Of a DNA stretch of 64,000 bases, positions 63,464-64,000 are shown piece by piece. Source of the DNA: Butyrivibrio sp. (GTDB taxonomy: Bacteria; Bacillota; Clostridia; Lachnospirales; Lachnospiraceae); NCBI GenBank assembly GCA_015056655.1, contig SVFV01000006.1, positions 1 to 64,000 on the forward strand, given 5' to 3'. Numbering within the stretch: position 1 is the first letter of the stretch; each line of letters starts with the position of its first letter. The notes under the pieces are model-generated. The model had not been told where the DNA came from. It did no database searches and saw nothing but the letters and a program-made list of their open reading frames with translations. A program made the position numbers and the translations under genes.

Positions 63464-64000
63464 TCATCTTGCAAATCTGTCTATAGATTCTGCGATTTCA
63501 GTCAGATTAATTTTAAGCTTCCCATCATACATAAAAAGAGGATATTCGCCTTCAAGAGGAACCTTAATCGGTATCACATCATCATCCATGAAATTATATA
63601 CTATGAGAGTTTTTGTTTTAGGATCAACCATCCAGTACTCTTTAACCCCAGCATTGCAATATTTCTCTGATTTAATAAACATATCCTTGCGTCTGGTAGA
63701 AGGTGATAAAATCTCCAGCACAAAATCCGGTGCACCATATATTACCCTGTCTTTTATTTTGTCCTCGTCGCACACTATGATTATGTCCGGCTGTATCATG
63801 GTTTTATCATCACAGTCAAGCTGAACATCAACAGGAGAACATAGCGGGATACATGAACCCTTGTTTTCTCTGATAAAATTGTAAATTGAATAAAAAATAT
63901 GACTACTTATAATCTGATGAATCGGCCTCGGAGCAGTCATATCATAGAAGTAACCATCTATTAGTTCTACCCATTTATCTTCAGGAAGTGCATAGTAATC
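63464..64000 (-). CDS. Uma2-family protein, 5' part beyond the window
   Basis: At least 179 codons; the frame stays open to the window end, so the N-terminus is missing. Read from the edge: DYYALPEDKWVELIDGYFYDMTAPRPIHQ, the conserved Uma2 start. Nuclease-like signature further on: QPDIIIVCDE, GAPDFVLEILSPST, KSEKYCNAGVKEYWMVDPKTKTL. It is related to Mrr-like nucleases (PD-(D/E)xK). Function unknown. (Motifs by pieces.). Confidence 0.85.
   Translation of the reverse strand, partial: DYYALPEDKWVELIDGYFYDMTAPRPIHQIISSHIFYSIYNFIRENKGSCIPLCSPVDVQLDCDDKTMIQPDIIIVCDEDKIKDRVIYGAPDFVLEILSPSTRRKDMFIKSEKYCNAGVKEYWMVDPKTKTLIVYNFMDDDVIPIKVPLEGEYPLFMYDGKLKINLTEIAESIDRFAR

Noticed and set aside
63464..64000. 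A complete Uma2 gene starting at 63940
   Set aside because: The frame stays open to the window end and the extra 20 codons match the conserved Uma2 start, so the true start lies outside.

Overview
The window looks like a chromosomal segment of a butyrate-producing Lachnospiraceae bacterium, most likely Butyrivibrio or Pseudobutyrivibrio. The grounds are the thl-crt-hbd-bcd-etfB-etfA order, strong purine-rich Shine-Dalgarno sites, low to moderate G+C, Gram-positive surface proteins and several families typical of that group (DUF4364, CmpB-type membrane protein, SseB-like, DUF5722). The genus is an inference from gene content. Almost all genes lie on the minus strand.

Left part (1-7.5 kb): a non-coding stretch with hairpins, then the central butyrate operon thl-crt-hbd-bcd-etfB-etfA on the minus strand, driven by a clear sigma-70 promoter at 7430-7459. 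It converts two acetyl-CoA to butyryl-CoA, with Bcd/EtfAB as the probable flavin-bifurcating last step. The spacers of this operon hold conserved, structured RNA-like elements. A cluster of DnaA boxes (7578-7680) separates the operon from hpf (ribosome hibernation).

8.4-36.4 kb: mostly housekeeping and signalling genes. They include an NlpC/P60 wall hydrolase, trxB, a FabG-like reductase, lgt, a CheY/CheX-like pair, an SseB-like protein, an M18 aminopeptidase, a diguanylate cyclase, nth, a large MBG-type surface protein, a HAD phosphatase, a lipoprotein, tRNA-Thr(GGT), a DUF4364-response regulator-histidine kinase operon, malic enzyme, a DUF5722 glycosidase-like protein, rarA and a ROK kinase.

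36.5-45 kb: a TetR-controlled export-type locus. A 1153-residue lipoprotein built of X-X-X-Leu-X-X-Gly heptads and an MMPL transporter are divergent from tetR. Two matching palindromes overlap two facing promoters. A second thiolase follows.

45-53 kb: a chemoreceptor, glycogen phosphorylase with two LacI-type palindromes in its promoter, a secreted transglutaminase-like protein and a LacI-family regulator. 53-61.5 kb: a minus-strand cluster with an SGNH esterase-like protein, VanZ-like protein, an anchored protein, a NeuB-type synthase lacking the SAF domain, a NeuA-HAD fusion, a DegT aminotransferase and an ATP-grasp/HAD fusion. It probably makes and activates a nonulosonic-acid-like surface sugar. 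The right edge has an AAA_14/DUF4143 ATPase and a Uma2-family protein cut by the window end.

Most unusual: three families of structured intergenic elements, each present more than once in the window and keeping their pairing while the paired bases change. Family A (4 copies) starts 1-2 bases from the stop codons of both thiolases and hbd. Family B (2 copies) is a closing stem with three hairpins, in the etfB-etfA spacer and in the tetR leader. Family C (2 copies) is a long rod with a one-sided conserved bulge, after etfA and between neuA and neuB. A and B share the same 5'-CGAGG/UCGAG-3' tandem G.A building block. They look like an RNA system of this lineage rather than random terminators; I cannot say whether any is in Rfam.
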